A stretch of DNA of 46,994 nt, taken from positions 1 to 46,994 of the forward strand of contig NZ_WAAT01000030.1 in assembly GCF_008806375.1 (NCBI RefSeq), in the 5' to 3' direction. A program made the position numbers and the translations under genes. The notes under the pieces were generated by a model that searched no databases, had not been told where the DNA came from, and was given only the letters and a program-made list of their open reading frames with translations. This document shows positions 36,479-44,745 of this stretch, in pieces. This DNA comes from Pseudotamlana haliotis (GTDB taxonomy: Bacteria > Bacteroidota > Bacteroidia > Flavobacteriales > Flavobacteriaceae). Position 1 is the stretch's first letter. Each line of letters opens with the position of its first letter.

Positions 36479-36880
36479 TCAAATGATAAAAACCTGGTCT
36501 AAAACCTGAATATCGGTAACCAGTTTTGGAGGGGTATAATTTTTATGCGGAATCTTATGCTTAACTAAGCTTTCAAATCCAAAAACATAACTATGCGTAA
36601 AAGCGTAAAGAAACTGTTGCTGTTCAAGATCTAAATCATCAAACGATGTAACACTTAGTTCATCTTGACCCTTTACCACATTCAACTCATCTTTACAACA
36701 GGTTTTTTTCTGAAGTAGTTCTAGGGCTTCCATGGCACATTTTTCAGCTTCAGCAAAAACTGAAACATCAACTAAAACATCGCCACAGAAATGCTTTTCA
36801 ATGGTAAATGAAACCGTTGAAAACAATACCAACAATGCTAGTATACTCGTAAAACCTTTATGTAAAATTGACTTTAACAC
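36479..36880 (-). CDS. HYC_CC_PP family protein
   Basis: A small Bacteroidota-specific secreted or membrane-anchored protein. The signature is present: HFCGDVLVDVSVF near the N terminus (HxC), KTCCKDEL in the middle (CC), and YTPPKLVTD near the end (PP). A hydrophobic segment (SILALLVLFSTVSFTIE) precedes the HFC motif and serves as signal or anchor. I chose the GTG at 36880 because family members start just before that segment; an ATG at 36934 overlaps the stop of the next upstream gene (ATGA) and would add 18 residues. Function is unknown, but these proteins commonly precede a TonB-dependent receptor and HMA protein, as here. Confidence 0.75.
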   Translation of the reverse strand: MLKSILHKGFTSILALLVLFSTVSFTIEKHFCGDVLVDVSVFAEAEKCAMEALELLQKKTCCKDELNVVKGQDELSVTSFDDLDLEQQQFLYAFTHSYVFGFESLVKHKIPHKNYTPPKLVTDIQVLDQVFII

Positions 36881-36930
36881 CTCACAAAAGTACAAAATTG
36901 AAAATTTGTATAAACTTTTTATTATAAAAA

Positions 36931-37362
36931 TCATACGTTTTTAAGTTTGTGATAATAAAATGCCGGCAATAATAAAATTAAAATAATAGGTTGAATTAAA
37001 AAACGGCGCACGTTGAAAAACATATAATAGTCTTCTTGTCTAGGATGTACGACAAAGTATAAATAAATAGACATCAAAACGATAAAAGCCAGTGTGTAAA
37101 TAATTCCAGACAACTTAAGCATGCTTTTATCTAAGGATATCACATAAATAATAGCTAAAGAAATCATAGTATTTAAAACATAACGCAAGGTTGTAAACCC
37201 AACAAGTTTGGCGACTTCTCTACGCGGACTATCTATATACAAATAATCACTTTCAAAAAAGCTTAAATAAGGATCATAGAATAGGCTATTTTCAAAATAC
37301 CGAATTAAAATCAGCATCAAAAACAAAATAGACAAGATCACTATTTTATATGCTCTAGCCAT
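36931..37362 (-). CDS. Exosortase F system-associated protein
   Basis: A 143-residue membrane protein with four to five TM helices: residues 6-24, 50-75 (region TTLRYVLNTMISLAIIYV), 84-108 and 120-137. Motifs include YFENSLFYDPYLSFF, SPRREVAKLVGFTTLRYVLN and HPRQEDYYMFFNVRRFLIQP, the known pattern of the small protein encoded next to XrtF. It overlaps the xrtF 3' end by 8 bases, so translation is coupled. Role in the sorting system is not known. Confidence 0.85.
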   Translation of the reverse strand: MARAYKIVILSILFLMLILIRYFENSLFYDPYLSFFESDYLYIDSPRREVAKLVGFTTLRYVLNTMISLAIIYVISLDKSMLKLSGIIYTLAFIVLMSIYLYFVVHPRQEDYYMFFNVRRFLIQPIILILLLPAFYYHKLKNV

Positions 37363-37924
37363 GCTTTTTCTTGAGTTTAGAAAAACGATTCACCCATATT
37401 ACCCAAAGTAAAAACACCAAACCATAAATAACCCCAGGGAATACCACGTTATGTAAAACCTCTTCGTATTTAGGAAAAAGATACAAGCCTATAGCCAAAA
37501 TACCGATACGAAGTATATTAATTGAATAAATCAAAACACTACCAGCTACAATATAAACGGCAGTAGATTTAAATGTACCTGCAAAAGCAATGATGAAGGC
37601 GATAAACAAAATAATGACACTGAACGCATTGCACCCCTCAACAATCCGCGCTAAATACTCCCCATTTAAAATCAGCTTTAATGAAGGCTCATCAGGGTGT
37701 TTTATGACTTCACTTTGATACCCAAAAAACTCTAGCAACTCACTAGTTTGTACACCAACTAGATTTGTAAAATAGTCTGGATAATAGAGGGAACCATCAG
37801 ATAAATCTAAATAAAAACCATAACTCACAGACAAAGCAATATACACCCCTAAAAAAGTAAGCATAAACTTTATAACCGATTTATATTTAGCAAATAGGGC
37901 TTTCAAAGGAATGTTTTTTGGCAA
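37355..37924 (-). CDS. xrtF: Exosortase XrtF
   Basis: Membrane-embedded transpeptidase-like enzyme that processes C-terminal sorting signals. 189 residues with about five TM helices. The catalytic triad of exosortases is present: Cys98 in RIVEGCNAFSVI, Arg139 in INILRIGIL, and His158 in EVLHNVVFPGVIYG. Short for an exosortase, but normal for the XrtF type. It overlaps its associated membrane protein by 8 bases. No target with a matching sorting signal is encoded in this window. Transcribed divergently from the GAF-domain gene. Confidence 0.92.
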   Translation of the reverse strand: MPKNIPLKALFAKYKSVIKFMLTFLGVYIALSVSYGFYLDLSDGSLYYPDYFTNLVGVQTSELLEFFGYQSEVIKHPDEPSLKLILNGEYLARIVEGCNAFSVIILFIAFIIAFAGTFKSTAVYIVAGSVLIYSINILRIGILAIGLYLFPKYEEVLHNVVFPGVIYGLVFLLWVIWVNRFSKLKKKHG

Positions 37925-38040
37925 TTATTTTGTTCAAACGCGGTGCCATGAACTTTTAGTTAAAGAAATGTATTAATGTTATCTTAATGAATTATCAAAT
38001 TACGCCATTTTAAATACTTTTACCAAAACCTTTTGAAATT

Positions 38041-38499
38041 ATGATTTTTGAACAATTAAAACCTCAAATAGAAGCCATTGTTTCTAACAACATAAAAACA
38101 GTTGACGAACGCCTTTACAGTGTCTGTGAATTGCTTGAAAAAGAAATAGAATACTATAACTGGGTAGGTTTCTATTTTAGTGATGCAAAAAAAGAAGTAC
38201 TTCACTTAGGCCCCTATGTTGGCGAAGCTACAGACCATACGGTAATTCCCTTCGGAAAAGGGATTTGCGGACAAGTAGCCGTGAGCAACTCAAATTTTGT
38301 AGTGCCTGATGTTAAAGCACAAGACAATTACATTGCTTGTAGCATCACGGTAAAAGCTGAAATTGTAGTACCTATATTCAAAAACGGAAAGAATATAGGT
38401 CAAATTGATATTGACTCTAATACCCCTGACCCTTTTACAAAAGAAGACGAACCATTTTTAGAATTTGTTTGCAAAAAAGTAGCAAGTATTCTTCCTTAA
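38041..38499 (+). CDS. GAF-domain protein related to free methionine-R-sulfoxide reductase
   Basis: A 152-residue single GAF domain. The region VIPFGKGICGQVAVS ... VVPDVKAQDNYIACSITV KAEIVVPI matches fRMsr/YebR: Cys76 (GIC) and Cys100 (IAC) have the same 24-residue spacing as Cys94 and Cys118 of E. coli fRMsr. The third family Cys (E. coli Cys84), expected ten residues before Cys76, is His66 here. The catalytic Cys118 equivalent is present, so activity with a different reduction path is possible. Alternatively it is a non-catalytic ligand-binding GAF protein. It is a lone gene between xrtF (divergent) and purH. Confidence 0.82.
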   Translation: MIFEQLKPQIEAIVSNNIKTVDERLYSVCELLEKEIEYYNWVGFYFSDAKKEVLHLGPYVGEATDHTVIPFGKGICGQVAVSNSNFVVPDVKAQDNYIACSITVKAEIVVPIFKNGKNIGQIDIDSNTPDPFTKEDEPFLEFVCKKVASILP

Positions 38500-38599
38500 A
38501 AGTTAATACTTTAATCTTAACTTAACTCATATTTGTTATTACTCTAACCATTTCTCGATTTTCTTACAATCGAAACCGCCTTTTTTAAGAAATCAAAGC

Positions 38600-38628
38600 T
38601 TGTTTTTTAGAAGAAATAAGTATTTTTG
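38600..38628 (+). promoter_or_regulatory. Bacteroidota-type promoter for purH
   Basis: TTG (38600-38602), an 18-base spacer and TATTTTTG (38621-38628), about 88 bases before the purH ATG. The long leader contains no recognisable purine riboswitch. Confidence 0.6.
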
Positions 38629-38716
38629 CACTTATTTTTAACACTCAGTGTAACATACTGATAAACAACATCAAATTATTTTTAAAACAAATAATTAAAA
38701 ACATAACACAATAGAA

Positions 38717-40249
38717 ATGAGCAACGAGAAAACAATTAAATCTGCCCTAATTTCAGTATTTAGTAAAGATGGTTTAGAGCCAATAGTTAAAGAACTTGAT
38801 AAGCAAGGAGTTACCATTTACTCTACTGGAGGTACAGAAAAATTTATTAACGATTTAGGTATCAACGTTGTTCCTGTTGAAGATGTTACTTCATACCCTT
38901 CAATTCTTGGCGGACGTGTAAAAACGTTACACCCAAAAGTTTTTGGAGGTATTTTAAACAGACAAAACCATGATGGTGATGTTGCTGAATTAGCTGAATA
39001 TGAGATTCCGCAAATTGATGTGGTAATCGTTGATTTATATCCTTTTGAAAAAACGGTAGCTTCTGGTGCTAGTAACCAAGATATTATTGAAAAAATTGAT
39101 ATTGGAGGTATTTCTTTAATTCGTGCGGCTGCTAAAAACTATGCCGATGTGATTTGTGTCTCTTCAGTAAACGATTATGCTGAATTTTTAAAACTTATTT
39201 CTGCAAATAACGGAAGCATTTCTGAAGAAGACAGAAAACGTTTTGCTGGAAAAGCATTCAACGTATCGTCGCATTATGACACGGCTATTTTCAATTATTT
39301 CAACCAAAACAATGAAGAAACTGTTTTAAAAATCAGTGACCAAAACGGTAAAACCTTACGTTACGGTGAAAACCCGCACCAAAAAGGATTTTTCTTCGGA
39401 AATTTTGATGAATTATTCACAAAACTTCACGGAAAAGAATTAAGCTACAACAATTTATTAGATGTTGATGCAGCGGTTAATTTAATGAATGAATTCAAAA
39501 ATGACGCACCAACCTTTGCCATTTTAAAACATAACAACGCTTGTGGATTAGCACAACGTGACACCTTACACCAAGCTTATGTTGATGCTTTAGCTGGAGA
39601 TCCAGTTTCTGCTTTTGGTGGTGTTTTAATTAGTAATAAAGAAATTGATTTAGCTACAGCTGAAGAAATTCACAAATTATTCTGCGAAGTGGTTATCGCT
39701 CCTTCTTTTTCTGCGGAAGCGCAAGAATTACTGCAAGGAAAGAAAAACAGAATCTTATTAGTGATTCACGATATTGAATTACCAAAAACAAACGTAAGAA
39801 GTTGTTTAAACGGTGTTTTAGTTCAAGACAGAAACAACATCACTGATACTGCTGAAGGTTTGACAAACGTGACTAAATTAGCGCCTACAGACGCTCAAAT
39901 AGCAGATTTATTATTTGCTTCAAAAATATGTAAGCACACGAAATCTAATACCATTGTATTAGTTAAAGACAATCAATTATGTGCGAGTGGAACAGGACAA
40001 ACAAGTCGTGTAGATGCCTTGCAACAAGCCATTCATAAAGCAGAATCTTTTAACTTCGATTTAAACGGAGCTGCCATGGCAAGTGATGCGTTCTTCCCAT
40101 TCCCTGACTGTGTAGAAATTGCTAAAAATGCTGGAATCACTTCTGTTATTCAACCTGGAGGGTCTATTAAAGACCAATTAAGCATCGATTATTGTAACGA
40201 TAATGATGTGGCTATGGTGATGACAGGAACACGTCATTTCAAACACTAA
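38717..40249 (+). CDS. purH: Bifunctional AICAR transformylase / IMP cyclohydrolase
   Basis: Performs the last two steps of de novo IMP synthesis. The N-terminal MGS-like IMP cyclohydrolase domain (about 1-200) shows ALISVFSKDGLEPIVKELD, TGGTEKFINDLGI, GGRVKTLHPKVFGGIL and KIDIGGISLIRAAAKN. The C-terminal AICAR transformylase domain has LRYGENPHQKGFFFGN, YNNLLDVDAAVNL, ILKHNNACGLAQRD and the end MVMTGTRHFKH. Its 510 residues are normal. Intact, monocistronic. Confidence 0.98.
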   Translation: MSNEKTIKSALISVFSKDGLEPIVKELDKQGVTIYSTGGTEKFINDLGINVVPVEDVTSYPSILGGRVKTLHPKVFGGILNRQNHDGDVAELAEYEIPQIDVVIVDLYPFEKTVASGASNQDIIEKIDIGGISLIRAAAKNYADVICVSSVNDYAEFLKLISANNGSISEEDRKRFAGKAFNVSSHYDTAIFNYFNQNNEETVLKISDQNGKTLRYGENPHQKGFFFGNFDELFTKLHGKELSYNNLLDVDAAVNLMNEFKNDAPTFAILKHNNACGLAQRDTLHQAYVDALAGDPVSAFGGVLISNKEIDLATAEEIHKLFCEVVIAPSFSAEAQELLQGKKNRILLVIHDIELPKTNVRSCLNGVLVQDRNNITDTAEGLTNVTKLAPTDAQIADLLFASKICKHTKSNTIVLVKDNQLCASGTGQTSRVDALQQAIHKAESFNFDLNGAAMASDAFFPFPDCVEIAKNAGITSVIQPGGSIKDQLSIDYCNDNDVAMVMTGTRHFKH

Positions 40250-40269
40250 AATTCACAAAATACGTCTCA

Positions 40270-40306
40270 TCGGTTTTTATTGTGTTTCTAACCGTCTAAA
40301 AACCGA
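40270..40306 (+). terminator. Hairpin after purH, possible terminator
   Basis: A perfect 10-bp stem TCGGTTTTTA / TAAAAACCGA (40270-40279, 40297-40306), 17-base loop, 21 bases after the stop codon. No T-tract follows, so termination by it is uncertain. Confidence 0.4.
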
Positions 40307-40437
40307 AGAATCGCGTATAAGTTTCAGAACCGATATTTTAATCATAAAATGAACTGCGTAAATCACGTATATTTATATACTTTTATTACATTTACGGAAT
40401 TCGATTATTTAAATCACTTTTAAACTTTTAATTGCAC

Positions 40438-41466
40438 ATGAGCTTTTTTGACTTCCTTACTGAGGAAATTGCGATAGATTTAGGTACCGCCAATACTCTT
40501 ATTATTCATAACGACAAAGTAGTTGTTGATGCGCCTTCTATTGTAGCTCGCGATAGGGTATCAGGAAAAATAATTGCCGTTGGTCAAGAGGCTAGTTTAA
40601 TGCAGGGTAAAACCCATGAAAACATTAAAACTATACGCCCTTTGAAGGATGGTGTTATTGCCGATTTTGATGCTTCAGAGCAAATGATGAGTATGTTTAT
40701 TAAAAACATTCCTGCTCTAAAAAAGAAGTTTTTCACGCCTGCTTTACGCTTAGTTATTTGTATTCCTTCAGGAATTACTGAGGTTGAAATGCGTGCCGTA
40801 AAAGAAAGTGCCGAACGTGTTAATGGTAAAGAAGTTTATTTGATTCACGAACCTATGGCTGCGGCTATTGGTATTGGTGTAGATATCATGCAGCCTAAAG
40901 GAAATATGGTGGTAGATATAGGCGGTGGTACTACAGAAATTGCGGTTATTGCATTAGGTGGTATTGTTTGTGATAAATCGGTTAAAATTGCAGGTGATGT
41001 ATTTACTAGTGATATTGTTTATTACATGCGTACACAACACAACTTATATGTTGGTGAACGTACTGCTGAAAAAATAAAAATTCAAATTGGTGCGGCTACT
41101 GAAGATTTAGAGTTGCCTCCAGAAGATATGAGCGTTCAAGGACGTGACTTACTTACAGGTAAACCTAAACAAGTACAGATTTCATACCGTGAAATCGCTA
41201 AAGCATTAGATAAATCTATTCTTAGAATTGAAGATGCGGTTATGGAAACCTTATCTCAGACCCCTCCAGAACTAGCTGCCGATATTTACAATACGGGTAT
41301 TTACTTAGCTGGTGGTGGTTCAATGCTTCGTGGTTTAGACAAACGTTTATCTCAAAAAACAGATTTACCTGTTTATATTGCTGAAGATCCTTTGCGTGCT
41401 GTGGTCAGAGGGACTGGTATCACACTTAAAAATTTACCTAAGTTCAAAAGTGTATTGATAAAATAA
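40438..41466 (+). CDS. mreB: Rod-shape-determining actin MreB
   Basis: Bacterial actin that guides the elongasome along the inner membrane. Starts at ATG 40438 (SFFDFLTEEIAIDLGTANTL); an upstream TTG would add two residues and is not preferred. Phosphate-binding loops and the Hsp70/actin fold are intact: DLGTANTLI, VVDIGGGTTEIAVIALGGIV, and LAGGGSMLRGLDKRL. About 342 residues, typical. First gene of the mreBCD-PBP2-rodA block, followed by mreC after 18 bases. Confidence 0.98.
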   Translation: MSFFDFLTEEIAIDLGTANTLIIHNDKVVVDAPSIVARDRVSGKIIAVGQEASLMQGKTHENIKTIRPLKDGVIADFDASEQMMSMFIKNIPALKKKFFTPALRLVICIPSGITEVEMRAVKESAERVNGKEVYLIHEPMAAAIGIGVDIMQPKGNMVVDIGGGTTEIAVIALGGIVCDKSVKIAGDVFTSDIVYYMRTQHNLYVGERTAEKIKIQIGAATEDLELPPEDMSVQGRDLLTGKPKQVQISYREIAKALDKSILRIEDAVMETLSQTPPELAADIYNTGIYLAGGGSMLRGLDKRLSQKTDLPVYIAEDPLRAVVRGTGITLKNLPKFKSVLIK

Positions 41467-41484
41467 GAATCTCCATAAAACACC

Positions 41485-42309
41485 ATGCAGCAAATCATTA
41501 ATTTTATAATTCGGTTTAAAAACTTTTTATTGCTTTTATTGCTGTTTTGTATTTCGCTTGCATTAACGATTTTATCTCACTCTTATCATACGAGTAAGTT
41601 TATTAATTCGGCAAACATAGTCACTGGTGGATTATACGAATCTTTCCACCATATTCACAAATATGTCGATTTAAATACTCAAAACGACATGCTTGCCGAA
41701 GAAAATCGAAAGCTTCGCTTGAAATTGTTAAACCCTGTAGTTTTTTCAGACTCTACTTATATTGACACGGCTTCATATGCTGACAACTACCGCATATACA
41801 ATGCCAATATTATAAAAAACAGTTATTCCTTAACGAATAACATTTTAACCTTAAACAAAGGAGCTGTAGACGGTATAAAACAAGATTTAGGAGTTATTTC
41901 ATCCAACGGCCTTGTTGGTATTATTGATAAATCTGGAAAACACTACTCTAGAGTACTTTCCATATTAAATACATCAACCAGAATTAGTGCCCAGTTAAAA
42001 AAGACCAATCATTTTGGAACCTTGATTTGGAAAGGCGGCTCTCCAGAATACATTAAACTTATCGATATTCCTAAAATTGCTCCTGTACAACCAGGTGATA
42101 CTATTATAACTTCTGGACGCTCTTCAATTTTTCCAAAAGGCGTACCTATTGGAGTTGTAAATGACTTTGAATTAGATCAATCTGAAAATTATTTTGAAGT
42201 CAATATTAAGTTATTCAATGATATGACAAATTTAGAGCATGTATATATTATTGAAAATTTACATTCTAAAGAAATTAATAACCTAACTAACGGTACTAGC
42301 GATGAATAG
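41485..42309 (+). CDS. mreC: Rod-shape-determining protein MreC
   Basis: Bitopic periplasmic scaffold linking MreB to cell-wall synthases. TM helix at about residues 10-32 (FKNFLLLLLLFCISLALTIL), a coiled coil (DLNTQNDMLAEENRKLRLKL, about 59-80), then two beta-barrel domains with VISSNGLVGIIDKSGKHYSR, GTLIWKGGSPEYIKLIDIP and PGDTIITSGRSSIFPKGVPI. 274 residues. Overlaps mreD by 8 bases. Confidence 0.95.
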   Translation: MQQIINFIIRFKNFLLLLLLFCISLALTILSHSYHTSKFINSANIVTGGLYESFHHIHKYVDLNTQNDMLAEENRKLRLKLLNPVVFSDSTYIDTASYADNYRIYNANIIKNSYSLTNNILTLNKGAVDGIKQDLGVISSNGLVGIIDKSGKHYSRVLSILNTSTRISAQLKKTNHFGTLIWKGGSPEYIKLIDIPKIAPVQPGDTIITSGRSSIFPKGVPIGVVNDFELDQSENYFEVNIKLFNDMTNLEHVYIIENLHSKEINNLTNGTSDE

Positions 42310-42808
42310 CATACTCTCCATACATACCGTCCGTTTTATTGTATTAATCCTTTTACAAGGGTTGATTTTGAATCATATAAATTTTTTAGGTTATATAAAC
42401 CCTTATATATACATTTTATTTATAGCGTTATACCCTATTAAAAATAATCGCATCGCATTAATCTTATTAAGTTTTTTTCTTGGTTTAGCCATTGATTTCT
42501 TTCAAGATACAGGAGGTGCTCATGCCGGGGCATCCGTGCTTATAGCCTATGCCAGGCCTATATTTCTCAAATTTGCCTTTGGGGCCATGTTTGAGCATCA
42601 AATTATAAAATTTAACACGGTAGAATTCGGTTCTAAACTCACCTATTTCACCTTACTGACTGTGACACACCATTTTGTCTTATTTACTTTAGAGATATTT
42701 AGCTTTTCAAGAATAATTTTAATACTAGAAAAAACGTTATATTCTAGTATATTCACAATTATTTTGAGTATCATACTAACTATCATATTTAGTAAAAAAA
42801 TAAAATGA
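42302..42808 (+). CDS. mreD: Rod-shape-determining protein MreD
   Basis: Integral membrane partner of MreC. 168 residues with about five or six TM helices. It shows the family pattern NPYIYILFIALYPI and LGLAIDFFQDTGGAHAGASV (about 59-80), typical of Bacteroidota MreD. Overlaps mreC by 8 bases and the PBP2 gene by 4 bases (ATGA), so the three are translated together. Confidence 0.92.
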   Translation: MNSILSIHTVRFIVLILLQGLILNHINFLGYINPYIYILFIALYPIKNNRIALILLSFFLGLAIDFFQDTGGAHAGASVLIAYARPIFLKFAFGAMFEHQIIKFNTVEFGSKLTYFTLLTVTHHFVLFTLEIFSFSRIILILEKTLYSSIFTIILSIILTIIFSKKIK

Positions 42809-44742
42809 GACAAGTTTTACTTTTTATATCGATCATTGTTGTTGGTCTAATATTCATTTCAAGGCTGTTTTACCTTCAGGTTTATACCTCAGAGTCGCAT
42901 AGTCTATTTGAAGATAATGCCATTAGAAAAGTTTACGATTACCCTAAGCGAGGCTTTGTTTTTGACAGAAATGGAAAACTCTTGGTTTCAAACCAACCTT
43001 CTTATGATATCATGGTTATTCCTAGAGAAGTTGAACCCTTAGATACTCTAGAATTTTGTAACCTTTTAAAGATTAATAAAGACCAATTTTTAAAACGCTA
43101 TAATAAAGCTAGACATTATTCGCCTAGATTACCTTCAGTTTTTGTATCGCATTTATCCAAAGAAGATTATGCCATATTACAAGAGAAAATGCGAAAATTT
43201 CACGGCTTTTATATTCAAAAGCGTTCACTTAGACATTATGAAGCTAGCATTGGCGCAAATGTTTTAGGTGATCTTGGGGAAGTTAACAATAGAATTATTG
43301 AGAAGGATCCCTATTACCGAATGGGAGATTTAATTGGAAAACAAGGCATTGAAGCATCTTATGAACATACCCTACGTGGTGTAAAAGGTATCAAATTCAT
43401 TCAAAAAGACCGCTTTAACAGAAATATTGGTCCGTATAAAAATGGTGATTTTGATACTATTCCTGAACCAGGTAAAGACATTACCATTACTATTGATGCC
43501 AAACTTCAAGCCTACGGCGAACTTTTAATGCGTAATAAACGTGGTGGTGTTATTGCTATCGAACCGGCTACAGGAGAAATTTTAGCCATGGTAGCAGCCC
43601 CTACCTACGACCCTAATATTCTAGTAGGAAGAGACCGTTCAAAAAATTTCACTAAACTCTATAACGACTCTATAGCAAAACCGCTTTTTAATAGAAGTTT
43701 ACAAGGTGTATATTCACCAGGTTCTCCATTCAAACTCATGAACGCTTTAATTTCTTTGCAAGAAGGCGTGATGTCTCCTAAAGAAACGGTAACTTGTTAT
43801 AGCGGCTACCACTACGGAGGAAGTTTTATGAAGTGTCACTGCCATTCTGGTACAAGAAACAATATGATTTCGGGGATACAACATTCATGTAATGCCTACT
43901 TCGCAACCATTTACAGGAAAATTTTAGACAAAACAGGCAGTGCTTCAAAAGGTATTGACGTTTGGAGTGACCATGCCAAAAGTTTTGGTTTGGGTGAATT
44001 TCTAAACAATGATTTATATGTAGGCCAAAAAGGTAGAATCCCTGATCGCGATTACTACAAATATGTCTACCCAAAAACGTTCTATTCATCCTATACCGTT
44101 TCTAATGCGATTGGTCAAGGTGAGGTTGCAACGACACCTATTCAGTTAGCTAATATGGCGGCAGCTATAGCCAACCGCGGGTATTTTTATACGCCTCACA
44201 TAATTAAAAATATAGAAGGCGAAACCTTACCAGAACAGTTTACAAAACCAAAACAAACGTCTATAGATAAACAGCACTTCGACCCTGTAATTGAAGGTAT
44301 GTATCAAGTATATAAAAGGGGGACAGCAGCTGCATTGCAAGTTAAAGGCATAGATATTTGCGGAAAGACAGGAACGGTAGAAAACTTTATCAAACTGGAC
44401 AGTGTAAAAATGCAATTAACAGATCACTCTATCTTTTTAGCCTTTGCTCCTAAAGATAATCCTAAAATAGCCATTTCTGTTTTTGTTGAAAATGGTTATT
44501 GGGGAAGTCGCTATGCTGGAAAAATTGCCAGTTTAATGATTGAAAAACACTTAAGGGATAGCATTACTAGAACCGATCTAGAAACTTGGATTCTGAAGCA
44601 TAGTTTAGAGAATGAATATGCGAAACCTTATTCAGGAAAACCTTTTGGTATCAATGGGCGTTCGGCATTTCAAGTGGTAGACGACGAAGAGTATACAGAA
44701 CTTAGAGAGCTTCTTGATAAAATTAATAAACAAGACAAATAA
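42805..44742 (+). CDS. mrdA: Penicillin-binding protein 2 (elongasome transpeptidase)
   Basis: Class B PBP that cross-links new peptidoglycan during elongation. N-terminal TM helix (about 4-22), PBP dimer domain (about 45-215, with YDYPKRGFVFDRNGKLLVSN and GKQGIEASYEHTLRGVKG), then transpeptidase domain with SxxK at 307-310 (SPGSPFK), SxN at 361-363 (QHSCNAYF) and KTG at 521-523 (ICGKTGTVEN). All three catalytic motifs are intact. A Cys/His-rich insert (CYSGYHYGGSFMKCHCHSG, 331-349) is typical of Bacteroidota PBP2. 645 residues. It overlaps mreD by 4 bases and is followed by rodA after 3 bases. Confidence 0.97.
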   Translation: MRQVLLFISIIVVGLIFISRLFYLQVYTSESHSLFEDNAIRKVYDYPKRGFVFDRNGKLLVSNQPSYDIMVIPREVEPLDTLEFCNLLKINKDQFLKRYNKARHYSPRLPSVFVSHLSKEDYAILQEKMRKFHGFYIQKRSLRHYEASIGANVLGDLGEVNNRIIEKDPYYRMGDLIGKQGIEASYEHTLRGVKGIKFIQKDRFNRNIGPYKNGDFDTIPEPGKDITITIDAKLQAYGELLMRNKRGGVIAIEPATGEILAMVAAPTYDPNILVGRDRSKNFTKLYNDSIAKPLFNRSLQGVYSPGSPFKLMNALISLQEGVMSPKETVTCYSGYHYGGSFMKCHCHSGTRNNMISGIQHSCNAYFATIYRKILDKTGSASKGIDVWSDHAKSFGLGEFLNNDLYVGQKGRIPDRDYYKYVYPKTFYSSYTVSNAIGQGEVATTPIQLANMAAAIANRGYFYTPHIIKNIEGETLPEQFTKPKQTSIDKQHFDPVIEGMYQVYKRGTAAALQVKGIDICGKTGTVENFIKLDSVKMQLTDHSIFLAFAPKDNPKIAISVFVENGYWGSRYAGKIASLMIEKHLRDSITRTDLETWILKHSLENEYAKPYSGKPFGINGRSAFQVVDDEEYTELRELLDKINKQDK

Positions 44743-44745
44743 TAC

